A DNA stretch of 64,000 bases from Anastatus disparis (lineage: Eukaryota > Arthropoda > Insecta > Hymenoptera > Eupelmidae): positions 496,001 to 560,000 of the forward strand of contig JAFFSR010000087.1 in NCBI GenBank assembly GCA_017163975.1, in the 5' to 3' direction. The notes beneath the pieces were generated by a model. The model was not told the DNA's origin. It saw nothing but the letters and a program-made list of their open reading frames with translations, and did not search any database. Both the position numbers and the translations under genes were made by a program. Positions 54,535 to 64,000 of this stretch are shown in pieces (within the stretch, counting starts at the first letter, position 1; each line of letters opens with the position of its first letter).

Positions 54535-54750
54535 GAGCATGACGAAGCTGCCCGCCTTCTAATAATATTTCCAATCCTAACTTATGAATAAACGATGTGT
54601 TTAATCGAGTTTTACAATAAAGAAAAAATTTGTAAGATTAAACTTTAGTGCGGACAACACAAAAAATCCACCAAAATACTATACATAATAAATCATAATA
54701 AAAACTTTCAATGTATCGTATTTTAAGGTTAGGTTTGTCGAGATTCATAT
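54535..54750 (+). repeat. Dispersed 215-bp repeat, copy 2
   Basis: Matches 48881-49095 in order and orientation. It lies with a hairpin (about 54908-55001, ATGGAAAGGCTTT and inverse) in the block that splits the left TIR of the transposon. Confidence 0.65.
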
Positions 54751-55903
54751 CTAATTTCCAATCTAAACTCATAAAAAAACAATAAGTCCAAATGATTTTT
54801 TATTTAAAAAAAAATTATTGTATTAATATGGCTTTAGTGCGGACAAGTAATTATATTTGTTTAATATATGAATTTAAAAAAATATTGATATAGCACATTA
54901 AGTAACGGGTATGGAAAGGCTTTATTTACGAAACGAAAAGTTTACGGCCTGAGCCGAAGGTAAGGGTCGTAACGAGTTTCTGAAAAAAGCCTTTCCATAC
55001 TAGTTGCGTAGTGTATTTTTTGCCATGAGAGCCAAAAAAGAGCAGCGAAGTTGCGATTTTAGTGTTAGAATAGCGAAAAAATAAAAAAAGCAAAACTTGA
55101 TTGCTGCAGTTCCGACATACCATTAAATTTTAAAATGAAAGGTGAAAAAATGAAAATAGACCTCCGTATTCAAAATGCTCTATCTCTGTCAATTTTTGAC
55201 TTTTCGAGACGAGTTTTAATTAAATGTGAGGAATAAAGTCTAGTTTTGAATGCCGTTCCGATTTTTGCGATGCGAGTTGATCCCTCCGAGTTATTCATAA
55301 AAAACCTAGAAAAAACGATTTTTTAAAAATATATTTTCTCAAAAACTATATATATATTTTTTTGATATTTTTATGTTTTTATAAGTAAAAAATGCTCTCT
55401 TAGGATAGGTGAAAATATGCTATTTTGCCTTATTTTTTTGAAACAGGTTTTCGAACGTTTTTTTTTGTTCTTACGATTCGTTTATGCTTTTATTTATTAA
55501 TGTGATAAAAATATTAACAAAAATCTTTAAAATAAACCTTCGATCAAGTTTTTGGATCAATTAGAACCAAAGTTATAACGATTTTAAGTTTAGAAAAATA
55601 GATGAATTAAAAAATTTTTTTTTAATTATAGAATATTAAGACCATGTACTCTTCCAATAATTATGCTCTTTCACTAGACGTTCTCTATTTCATTTATAAA
55701 TATATTGTTAGTGTTTGCAAAAACCTTCAAAATAAGCCATTGCCCAACTTTTTTGGTCAATTAGAACAAAAGTTACAGCAATTTTAATATTAAAAATGTG
55801 TTAAAAAATAAATAATCATTTATTCAGTTTGAATGTATGAATTCATGTTTTCCCATTCATGCAATGAAGTTGTAGAAGTGAACACAAGATTTTGTTCAGC
55901 TTT

Positions 55904-56700
55904 TCAGCAGTGATTTTTTTGTATTCCCTTGACTTCTCTTGCTTTTTCTTGCCATTCAACTTTTTTCGTTTGTCGGAAAACTTTTAATTCTTCTTTGCTT
56001 AAAAGGAGTATGTTGATAGATGGAATGTACAGTGACACATGAGTTGTGAAATCCTCTGCATTTCTAATAAATTCTGCACTTTGCTTGGACAAATTGCGCG
56101 CTGTGGCATAATGTTTAACTTTACCTCCTATCCCATCACATGAATTTTTCTCATGCCCTTTTGCAGAAAATAACCATTTTCTTTTTGCTTTTGAATTTCT
56201 AAAATCGTAAAATTAGTATCTATTTTTGAAATGACTAGCGGCTCCATCCAAAATGATTATGATTTCTTCTAATTCTTACAGAGTGTGTTTTTGCTTTATA
56301 TTCTCTATAACTGAATTCACAGCCATTAAAGCATGAGAAGAATCATATTTCGTATCGTCACAAACTGTGACATAATTGACCGTTGAATCATTTCCAAAAT
56401 AGCATACCGATGTAAATATGGATATTTGATTTTTGTTCCAGTGGTAGCTTTGTACTTCATTTTGTAATAAGACCGTCCAGTTTTCGGCAAAGTCAACGTG
56501 AATGACTAATTAGAACTGGCTTTTTTTTACTTAAATTTTTTGCTCTCGAATAGCAATACGTTGAATTTCCTTAATCATTTTATGAGTACTCACGATGAGA
56601 GTATATTTAATCGATTCTATCAAGAAGTCTTTAATCATTTAGTTTTATTAAGTAAATTTGATTTTTCCCAAATACTGTAACTTATTTTTTCATAAAGATC
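55904..56700 (-). pseudogene. Transposase, catalytic part (broken)
   Basis: Minus-strand frames contain VDFAENWTVLLQNEVQSYHW (first acidic residue), IIIILDGAASHFKNRY (second Asp), AKGHEKNSCDGIGGKVKHYA, and a C-terminal Lys/Glu-rich tail (55904-56092). A DFAEN / SDGAASQYKNR / HGKGxCDGxGG series occurs in a family of insect DDE-type transposase-like proteins. Stops near 56540, 56510, 56275 and 56215 break the frame. The superfamily name could not be settled. Confidence 0.6.
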
Positions 56701-56709
56701 TTCTTCCGT

Positions 56710-57459
56710 CTAGGAAATCATTTTTAAATCAAAAGTTTCTCTAATTGGGCATTTTTCACAGTCTATTAGTACACATTTCATATCATCCTTAGAGCAAAAT
56801 GAAGAAAAAAATATATTCGATTCAATTTTTTGAAATGTCATATTGTTCGTATTAAAATTTTTTAAAGCTATCGACATAAGTTCTAAATTTTCGCAATAAA
56901 TACAAAGACACGTATCATTGGGTGGATGGGGTATGACCCACTTTGGTCTCAAGGCATAGAATGTTGATTTGCCGATTTTCTTTTCCATTTGTGGATTTTC
57001 TTTTTCAAATAATTGAAACATTTGTTTCATGCTTCGCGTAAGAAAGCAGTTAACGTTTTTACTTTTGATACCATTTTCTTTTACAGATATTGTATCATTT
57101 TTATTTGCACTTTGTCGAGAGCAATTATAATCATCGTTTAAATAATACTTTTCGACTTTTAACACAACTTCCCGATCCAAAGAATGGCCACTATAATTCT
57201 CAAGCTTTTTATAGACATCTTTATTATACACCAGTGAGCGTGCTTCATCAATCATGTACGTAGTTATGCCTGGCAGAGCTAATAATAAATATTCTTTAGA
57301 AAAATCAGTTTGTATGAGGGTTAATAGCTGCACTTTTTTGGAAAAACCTGAACAATTTTTTAAGGCCCTTTTAGTATTTTCAAACCATTCATAACATGTT
57401 TGACATTCGATGCTTTCATTCAATTTAGGCAAATCCGTTATATCATAAAATTTCATCAA
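56710..57459 (-). CDS. Transposase, N-terminal part
   Basis: The 249-codon frame starts at ATG 57459, just inside the right TIR, and holds an N-terminal Cys pair (CQTCYEWF), a middle with VNCFLTRSMKQMFQLFEKEN, FYALRPKWV, and the zinc-like CLCIYCENLELM plus a distal C-x8-C-x3-C. It ends one codon series before the catalytic part, from which it is separated by stop codons near 56709. It would bind the TIRs and catalyse transposition with the downstream part. This copy is probably inactive. Confidence 0.6.
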   Translation of the reverse strand: MMKFYDITDLPKLNESIECQTCYEWFENTKRALKNCSGFSKKVQLLTLIQTDFSKEYLLLALPGITTYMIDEARSLVYNKDVYKKLENYSGHSLDREVVLKVEKYYLNDDYNCSRQSANKNDTISVKENGIKSKNVNCFLTRSMKQMFQLFEKENPQMEKKIGKSTFYALRPKWVIPHPPNDTCLCIYCENLELMSIALKNFNTNNMTFQKIESNIFFSSFCSKDDMKCVLIDCEKCPIRETFDLKMIS

Positions 57460-58013
57460 AATTTCATAAAAATGACACGAATTGCCATAGTATCAATGCT
57501 TTAAAATGTAAAATATAAAAAAAACGTTCGAAAACCTATTTAAAAAAAAATAAGGCGAAATAGCATATTCTCATCTATGCTAAAATTTAGCATTTACTAC
57601 GTGTAAAAAAATTAAAATTTTTTAAAAAATATATAGTTTTTGAGAAAATTGCATTTAAAAAAATCGTTTTTCCATGTTTTTCATGAATAACTCAGAGGTA
57701 TCAACTCGAATCGCAAAAATTAGAACGACATTTGAAACCAGACTGTATTCCCCACATTAAAAAAAAAAATTCGTCTCGAAAAGTCAAAAATTGACAGAGA
57801 TAGAGCATTTTGAATACGGAGGTCCATTTTCATTTTTTCACCTTTCATTTTAACATTTAACACAAAATAGGCTATAGCGTCGTGAACAAATTTTTAAGCC
57901 GTATTTTGGGGTCTTCACATCTTTTCTTGAGTATTAAAACACATTCACATAGTTTTCAGCCAAAAAAAAAATTCGATCCGTGACTGCCTGCATGAATCTG
58001 AATGGATTCAGCC

Positions 58014-58706
58014 ATATGCTTCTTGGAAATAAGCGTAAATAAGATCAAGTTGGTTTTTCAATAATTTCTAAGAATTGGTGTCAAAAGTAACCCATCTGGA
58101 GTAAGAATTTGAAGTCAATATTTTTACACTTATAAGGAGAGCACCCCACCTCCGGGAAACAGATTTGGCTAAAACTTGAGGATACGATTTTTTAATAAAA
58201 AAATGAACCCGTGTTTTTTCTTTCCGTCAAATGGGCCTCCTAGGCAAGGATATAGACATTTTTTCGAAATTATGGTAAATAAGAGCCTTTCTAAATACTT
58301 ACATAACCAAAGAATTAAGACTCTTATAAAAAAAATATATTAAGAGTAGGCCGAACTATGTCTTTGTCCAATAGTGTTTTTCATCATTTGTATAAACACC
58401 ATTGGCTGTGTAACGTCTGAATAAAAGTTATTAATTTTTATATTTTAACTCACCCGTTCGTTACAATTCTCGTTGCGTCGAGCGGTTACGCAAGCAAGAA
58501 AGTTTTTGCGTGGCAGAGGCTATAGAGAATAGAGAGAGGTGATTTGCAGGCTCAAGAGCCCTTTTTTAGGAATCGAGGATAGAAAAATATAAATAAGTAT
58601 TTTAATTATTACCTTGTTTTATTCGTTGCTTTTAATTCGAGAAGGCCCTTCTCTTGGTACAATGTAATATAATGGTCACTTTTTGAATTGAATTAAATAT
58701 ATTATA
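58014..58706. other. Gene-free stretch
   Basis: No copia RT was found after the transposon. A GC-richer segment (58440-58560) may belong to an LTR but has no partner in the window. Confidence 0.5.
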
Positions 58707-59102
58707 TTAAGAGCAGGCCGGATTCGCTGTCCTTGTCTAATTGGCATTTTTGTTATTTACTCAAGTATTAAACGGTGTATCTGCAAATTGAAGGTTAGGC
58801 GCAATAGATATTATTATTACAAATATTTATGCACAAGAAAAAAAAAATCTATCGCTTTGTTTTTGAGAAAAGTAAGGAACGCGAAAATATTATAAACATA
58901 ATCTTTTACTTCGGCGTTCCTTACTTTTCTCAAAAACAAATCGGTAGATTTTTTTTTTCTTGTATATAGATATTTATAATAATAATAATATCTATTGCGA
59001 TCAACCTTTATTTTGAAGATACACCGATTAACACTTGAGTGAATGACAAACAACTCAATTGTTACTCGGTCGGTATCAGGTTCTACTCTGGCCTGCCGTT
59101 AA
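58707..59102. mobile_element. TTAA MITE, intact copy
   Basis: TTAAGAGCAGGCCGGATTCG starts at 58707; CTCTGGCCTGCCGTTAA ends at 59102. The interior is a long inverted repeat with AAATCTATCGCTTTGTTTTT arms. It is the uninterrupted reference for the copy split at 10192-14439 and for 52613-52998. Confidence 0.85.
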
Positions 59103-60152
59103 ATAATATATTAGTCACTTTTTTTAATTGAATATAGTATAATAGTCACTTTTAAAATATAAAGTCAAAATAATAATTACTTGAAAATATAAGTGATGTA
59201 ATAATTACTTTAAAATAAAATACTAAGACTTCGAGTAAAACTTATAAAAATTATATTTCCCTTTATGGGTTTTTAAGATACGACTGATCTGTACTAGATG
59301 CAGCAAACGACTGTAGTAGAATAACGTGCATTTTGATTAGTTCAGAGGTTTTTATACTTTTCGGGAAAACCGAAAATCTTCATGGAAAAAGCCTCTGAAC
59401 TCTTGGCGACTTATTTTCTAGTAGAGGTCACCGTTCATTGTTTTAATCTAATTAAGGAGATGTAAAATATCGACATTACAGTTTTCCAAGTTATTGGTTC
59501 TAAATCCAAGATTTTTAAAAATATCTCTATATTAAAGTCTTCCATTTCTACTAATAAAGAGCCTAATATAGAGATATTTCTGAAAATTTTTGAATAAAGA
59601 TAAAAATTTTGGAAAACTGCAATGTCGGTAACTATGTAGAAATCATATACCCTATTACATCCCCTTAAGAAAAAGGTAACGCTTTTTCATTATAATTAGA
59701 TGATTCCAATGCTTATTTTTTTCCGATGACCTCTTGAACGGAAAAGCTAAAACTTTTGGAAATCTTAGCCAAAAGTTTTTTTGTAACAAAATATAAAATT
59801 TATTAATAATAAAAAATAAATGTTTTAATAAGCGAAGACGTTACACCTCCCAGGTTTAGAAGGTTCATCGTTCTCGATGAAGTAAGTCTGTGATTAACAA
59901 AACTTTTAGCTTTTCTCTTACAAGGTTAAAGAAAAATCCTCATTTCTAATGGTGGTGAAAAGTACAATAGGGTTAGTATGGTGGTGAAAACCTGAACTTA
60001 AAATATGGAGTCTTATCATAGAAATATATTTTTTTTTTATGATAATTGTAGGAAAAACAAAGAAATAATTATGAATTTAAAAGAAGGTCAAGGTAGATGG
60101 TTTGTATAAGATATCATATATGGTTGAATTATAAATTTAAAATCGATAGTTA
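59103..60152. other. Gene-free stretch around a TTAA MITE
   Basis: Apart from the element at 59452-59668 there are only AT-rich DNA and short imperfect inverted repeats (for example TCAGAGGTTTTTATACTTTT near 59341 with an inverse near 59395). If the envelope cluster belongs to a provirus, its 3' LTR should lie here or just beyond, but the partner LTR is outside the window. Confidence 0.45.
59452..59668. mobile_element. Short TTAA MITE
   Basis: TTAAGGAGATGTAAAATATC starts at 59452 and TATTACATCCCCTTAA ends at 59668. The arms pair imperfectly, with an inner AAAATATCTCTATATTA / inverse pair. The termini resemble those of 45810-46191. Confidence 0.75.
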
Positions 60153-60347
60153 TTAGCTTTCAGTTTCGGAATGATATCCATCGTCATCTTCTGATGGAAG
60201 TCGTGGTCTCCTTAATATATAGTGCTGGTCTAATTCATACATTTCTTCTTCGGTGAAGATCTCTTTGAGTCGATCTTCCTGCCGTGCAATTATCATTGCA
60301 ATCGTGATGTCAGCGTGAAAGTTAAGACGTATAACGGGTCCATGTAC
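60153..60347 (-). CDS. Small acidic ORF downstream of the envelope cluster
   Basis: From ATG 60296 the frame gives 47 residues (EDRLKEIFTEEEMYEL, ending PSEDDDGYHSETES); it is open further upstream to 60347. The composition is strongly acidic at the end. It could be a separate small gene or a last exon, since the open stretch begins next to a GTGAGT/AG-like sequence. No family is recognised. Confidence 0.35.
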   Translation of the reverse strand, partial: VHGPVIRLNFHADITIAMIIARQEDRLKEIFTEEEMYELDQHYILRRPRLPSEDDDGYHSETES

Positions 60348-60608
60348 TCACTTCTTATCTTGTGTTTGGTTATTTTACTTCTACTTCATTACGTATTGAT
60401 TATTTCGTTAACCATCAGAGGCATGTGTCATAAGATCTCCTTATATTTAACTTTCTTCTTGTGAGATGAGTATTGAGTCGATGTAACAAGCAGAAAAGGA
60501 ACCTGTTGTTTCAGCTTCAATAAAGATATTTGTAGCATCGTCTCTCGGTGTAGTAAAGGCTTTAAATTAATGGATATTCTTTGCTATAGTTATGACAGAT
60601 TTGTAGAC

Positions 60609-61349
60609 CTATGAGAGGAAAAGGAAAACAAGAAGGGGAGGAAGAAAGAAAGAGAAAAAAAAGAAAGGAGAGGAGAGAAGTAAAGTTGGAGCTGGAGAGG
60701 TTGAAAATGCACCGGCTTCATCTTCAATCTGGAGATGTCGTTGGTGTGCTGTTTCCTTACATCTTGCGCAAGTATCGGCCCTTTTGTGATATAATAGTAT
60801 TTTTTTACAGTAAGTGCAGTGTTGGTGTCGGGGTTCGGCCAAGCAAATACAATGAAATTGAGTGTAGTATTTATAGCACTTCTTGTATTTTGCCTTTGTT
60901 GAATAACATTCTTCGCAAATGACACCACGACTAATCTCACTGGTGTACTCACTGTAGTATACTGGTGTTTGTACATCGTTGGTTGTGCAATATGACGTGT
61001 TGATGGTTTCCTGCGGCTCTATTTCTATTTTGGGATTCCATAACACTTCTCGTGTGGGAGTCTTTTAGCGATGGATGTGAGGCTGAGTTTTATCTATCCT
61101 TACTTTATTTCGACGTCCAAAGACTTGTTTGCCTGTTCCAAAGACGTGTTTGGCCGTTACTTTAGGGTGTTGCCTGGTGCAAATTCCTGTGATCATAATG
61201 CTGCTTGTTTGTTGATTTGTTGTAGGAGTAAACTGTAGGAAAAAAAAAGGTATAAACGATAAGTAAGGTGAAAAAGGGAAAGATAATTGAAAATCTAAAA
61301 TAGGAAGAAAGAAATAAAAGTGGTTCATGAGTACAATAGTCGTTAGCAT
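60609..61349 (-). pseudogene. Cys/His-rich ORF, probably zinc-binding
   Basis: From ATG 61199 (MITGICTRQHPKVTAKHVF) the frame is open except for one TAA at about 61065-61067. The second half has VICEECYSTKAKYKKCYKYY, FHCICLAEPRHQHCTYCKK and ADTCARC, a series of CX2C and HX2CX2C spacings that suggests two or three zinc sites. It ends in a low-complexity Ser/Phe/Leu tail read from a purine-rich tract. It lies 3' of the second envelope gene on the same strand. The role is unknown; it could be an accessory protein of the same element or a host gene with a cross-brace zinc domain. Confidence 0.45.
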
Positions 61350-61464
61350 AAGGGTTAGATCTTATTATCTACGGTTAGTAGTTTGATTATTTGTTCATAA
61401 AAGTTGTTCATAAAAGATTATTGTTCATAAAAGTTTTTTTTTTGCTACTATATTATTTGCTACT

Positions 61465-61468
<4 letters not shown>

Positions 61469-61521
<53 letters not shown>
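61469..61521. repeat. (TA)n microsatellite
   Basis: About 26 TA units between the Cys/His-rich ORF and the second envelope gene. Confidence 0.95.
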
Positions 61522-61522
<1 letters not shown>

Positions 61523-61559
61523 ATATTATCGTTATTTTTTTCCTTTATTTGGTGGTAAG

Positions 61560-63085
61560 ATCTTCAACGTGTAGAGGAGGTGGCAGCGGTTCTTCATAGT
61601 AGGTGTTGTGATGAGAGTCCAGTTTAAAGGCATTGATTTCTTGCGTTGCCCGGCACCTAGTAATGCAATGGTAAGTATGATAATCAGAATTGGGTATCTA
61701 CTGGTATTAGTACATATATGGTCCTTATTAGGGTCTCTTTGTTTTGTGGCATCGTGATGAGTTCGATGAGATCAGCTATTATTGAAGCTCAGCCAGTAGG
61801 TCCGTAGTCGAAGACATATAATGGAATCCTTGCTTCTGTTTTGGGCCTTGGTTGAATATTATAATCCTCGGTTCTGCCTATACATGTTGAATTTAATGTA
61901 AGGAGTTCTATACCGTATAATTCTATTATCCTGAGTTGATTGTTTCGGCATGAGATAGTAATAGTTCATGGTGAAAGGTAGAAAATATCCATTGGTTACC
62001 ATTTGATAGCGGAATCCATCTGGTGTTGTTTTTCCTGGTTGTGCGTAATCTGCAGTCTCCAAGATTTTCATTTTCTGAGTCTGTTAATAAGGACATTTCA
62101 CAGCTACGGCAGTGAAGTGTCCGAGGTAGTAAAAGATTTCTTGTTTTTTTGTACATTTTCTTAGATGACTGGGGTTCATGAACGAATGTGTCATTGTCCT
62201 TTCTTTAGTTATAATGTAGACAAATTTCGGTTCCACATATGTTGAAATTCCTAGTCCTTGAGGTACTGGAAATGGATGCATTTGGTGCAAATTATACCTT
62301 ACCTTGGTATATTTAGAAAAGGTTATGGTGATAAATACAGTTGAGTTTATCTTCTTGAGTTGCGTTTGAACTAGACCTTGTACTTCTGTTGATAAAGGAT
62401 CGACTTGCGGAAAACTAGACTTTGTTGATCCATTGTTATTTTCTCTGATCATTTCTGTGATTGCTTCTTGATTGAAGAGGTGTGTTCCTAAGGTCCCATT
62501 GATTATTGCCTTGAAAGTACTGAGTATATTGAAGGATAGTTCTACGTATTGGTTTATGTTATTTTTCACGGTGTTGGACCAGTTTCCTATTTTCGTGAGA
62601 TCGCCTATTGATTGATCTTTGGATATGTATGTAGTATAGTCTTGTGTTAGTTGTCTGAATGTCTCATTTAGTTTTTCCGCCTTTTCTTGAAGTAGATTTG
62701 GGATGATAAATGGTGTGGATACCTGACTTTTAGTTTGAGGTATGATGTTGTATATATCATTCAATATTCTGCTCGCTTCGGATATGCTGTTGTTAAATTG
62801 ATCGGCTTTGTTGAGCATAATATAGCATCCCTTAAATATCTTCAAACAGCTAGCAAAGAAATCTTCGATTTCCCTTCTGAAGTTCCCTTCCGCTGGATTG
62901 ATAACATCCAGGTCTATTTTTGTTATGAAAGACCAATCTCCAGTTTTAAAAGCAACCTTTCCTATCTCTTCGAAGTAAAGGCCTGGTTGGTGTTCAATAT
63001 CCATGGTGGAATAAGGTAAATCATTTGCGGTTGCGGGATAGATTGAGGGAAGGATAAGCAAGACGAGAGGAATCGAAACTTGCAT
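61560..63085 (-). pseudogene. Baculovirus-F-type envelope gene, second in tandem
   Basis: The N-terminal 333 codons (63085-62084) are open: a signal peptide (VSIPLVLLILPSIYPATA), then GLYFEEIGKVAF, typical of the F/errantivirus envelope start, several N-x-S/T sites and two Cys. Beyond about 62130 the similarity continues in other frames (WIPLSNGNQWIFSTF in one, LYGIELLTLNSTCIG in another), with a membrane segment (ILIIILTIALLGAG) near 61690. At least two frame breaks and stops make it non-functional as it stands. The protein class mediates membrane fusion on the surface of enveloped insect viruses and errantiviruses. Confidence 0.65.
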
Positions 63086-63216
63086 CTGCGGAAAAAAAGA
63101 ACAATGGAAGATTTCAATTAAAGGATTGTTGAAATGGATTATGGTTATATTAGTAGCAGGAGTTCGAGGGTTTGTATGATAAGATGCCTCTCTATACTAA
63201 TTTTTTTTCTTTCTTT

Positions 63217-64000
63217 TCAAGATTGGGACTCTTTAAGAGTATGGTCTTCCATGTGAACTGTATGAGACGTTGTTAAGGTATCTTTGTCAAATTGAAAGCG
63301 TACTGTCGGTGTGTCATATACTCTTTCGTTACGTTCGTGCGTGTTTTCTTCTGGTGCTTCTTGACTTTTAAAGATAAGATGCAGGTATTTCTGGAGTATA
63401 TATATGCCAAGACAAATAATACCAATAAGTATTATTGCTATGTTATGTAATTACCTAGGCTACTATACACTAGCTTTGATGATTGTTGCTTTTCTCTATG
63501 GTGTAAAGATAATTCCTTAAATTGTGTTTCGGTATCTTGCAGTGATTCTGCATCGTCTATTGTGGTCCAGCCTGGGACTGCTGGGTTGATCTTCCTGATT
63601 TTGAGCAAGGGCTGTTCTATGGTTTTATGTGCTTCCGTGAATTTAGGAGCTATTAGGCTAATATTTAAAGATATTTTGGGTGAATAGAAATTACTTTCCT
63701 TGTCACTGAGTTTTTGCGTACCTTTTAGCATAATACGTTCGTATCTCCCGGAGCATCTTGGACGAATTTGAATAATGCCTATATCTTTTATCGGTATTAT
63801 TTTTGATTTTTCTCCTCGGCAAATAATTTGTACTGTATTTTGTTCATCTAATGAGTACAACCATCCATCTATTGATGGAAGGCGTATACAGTAAGGTTTG
63901 TGATTATCTATATAGCGTATATCGCAACTGGATAAGGATTTTTGGATGGGACGTATTAAGAGTGATTTTTCGCAAGTTTCATCTTCATAAATGGGGCCTT
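63217..64000 (-). pseudogene. Baculovirus-F-type envelope gene, first in tandem, 3' part
   Basis: The frame enters from the window edge. It shows the F-type C-terminal ectodomain: a Cys-rich stretch, GWLYSLDEQNTVQIICRG and a CSGRYERIML segment. A frame break lies near 63440, after which a membrane segment (IAIILIGIICLGIYIL) and a ~50-residue cytoplasmic tail follow in another frame, ending at 63217. Its stop is only ~130 bases before the ATG of the second envelope gene. The upstream part (signal peptide, fusion region) is outside the window. Confidence 0.65.

Larger units (their letters stand above)
51431..58013. mobile_element. DNA transposon with ~0.5-kb terminal inverted repeats
   Basis: GGGCTGATTCCATTCAGATT (from 51431) is inverted as AATCTGAATGGATTCAGCC (ending 58013). 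The arms continue to CACGACGCTATAG and, past an insertion at about 51577-55135 in the left arm, through AAAATGCTCTATCTCTGTCA to TTTTCTCAAAAACTATATAT (55136-55370 against 57600-57860). The transposase is on the minus strand (55904-57459). ATA on both sides may be part of the target duplication. Confidence 0.75.

Noticed and set aside
60611..60922. Plus-strand ORF with a Lys/Glu/Arg-rich start
   Set aside because: It is antisense to the Cys/His-rich frame and begins in a purine tract.

Overview
The window reads as AT-rich, transposon-dominated nuclear DNA of an arthropod, most likely an insect and possibly a hymenopteran. The support is a 66-bp intron in a host oxidase gene, TTAA-flanked miniature elements, Penelope-like, LINE, Ty3/Gypsy and Ty1/Copia remnants, and baculovirus-F-type envelope genes like those of insect errantiviruses. 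The organism is an inference. There is no bacterial-style gene density, no operon, no CRISPR array and no recognised rRNA or tRNA.

Layout. 1-3.5 kb: Penelope-like 3' end, miniature inverted-repeat elements (MITEs), a decayed charged ORF and a palindromic 16-bp minisatellite. 3.6-6.9 kb: the most unusual block. It holds two divergent gene units that encode no histone, yet their transcripts would end in the stem-loop typical of replication-dependent histone mRNAs; a 331-bp tandem repeat separates them. 7.0-8.4 kb: a hammerhead-ribozyme-like motif and a 1.3-kb long-inverted-repeat element. 9.5-22.1 kb: one LINE copy split by nested insertions (a TIR element containing a TTAA MITE containing a young non-autonomous LTR element, then a decayed Gypsy element carrying two MITEs in one LTR). 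22-30 kb: dispersed repeats and foldback elements. 30-38.4 kb: a minus-strand Gypsy element with fairly well preserved pol, followed directly by a VRK-like protein kinase in the place where env would lie. 38.8-48.7 kb: MITEs, two exons of a polyamine-oxidase gene and two large elements built from TGTAAATAACTG-type repeats. 49.4-58 kb: a Copia remnant cut by a DNA transposon with long TIRs, whose left TIR is itself split by a satellite-like element. 58-64 kb: TTAA MITEs, then on the minus strand two successive F-type envelope genes, a Cys/His-rich ORF and a small acidic ORF.

How it fits together. Most of the DNA is explained by layered transposition. Host-type coding candidates are the histone-3'-end gene units (3.8-4.8 and 6.2-6.9 kb), the polyamine oxidase exons (41.7-42.5 kb) and perhaps the VRK-like kinase. 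The divergent promoters, TATA boxes, shared ATTGGTGCG motif, short leaders and stem-loops make the 3.6-6.9 kb block look like an S-phase-regulated pair of small nuclear proteins arranged like an H2A/H2B pair. That role is an inference from architecture; the protein sequences are not recognised. No database search was possible; all family calls are from motif reading.
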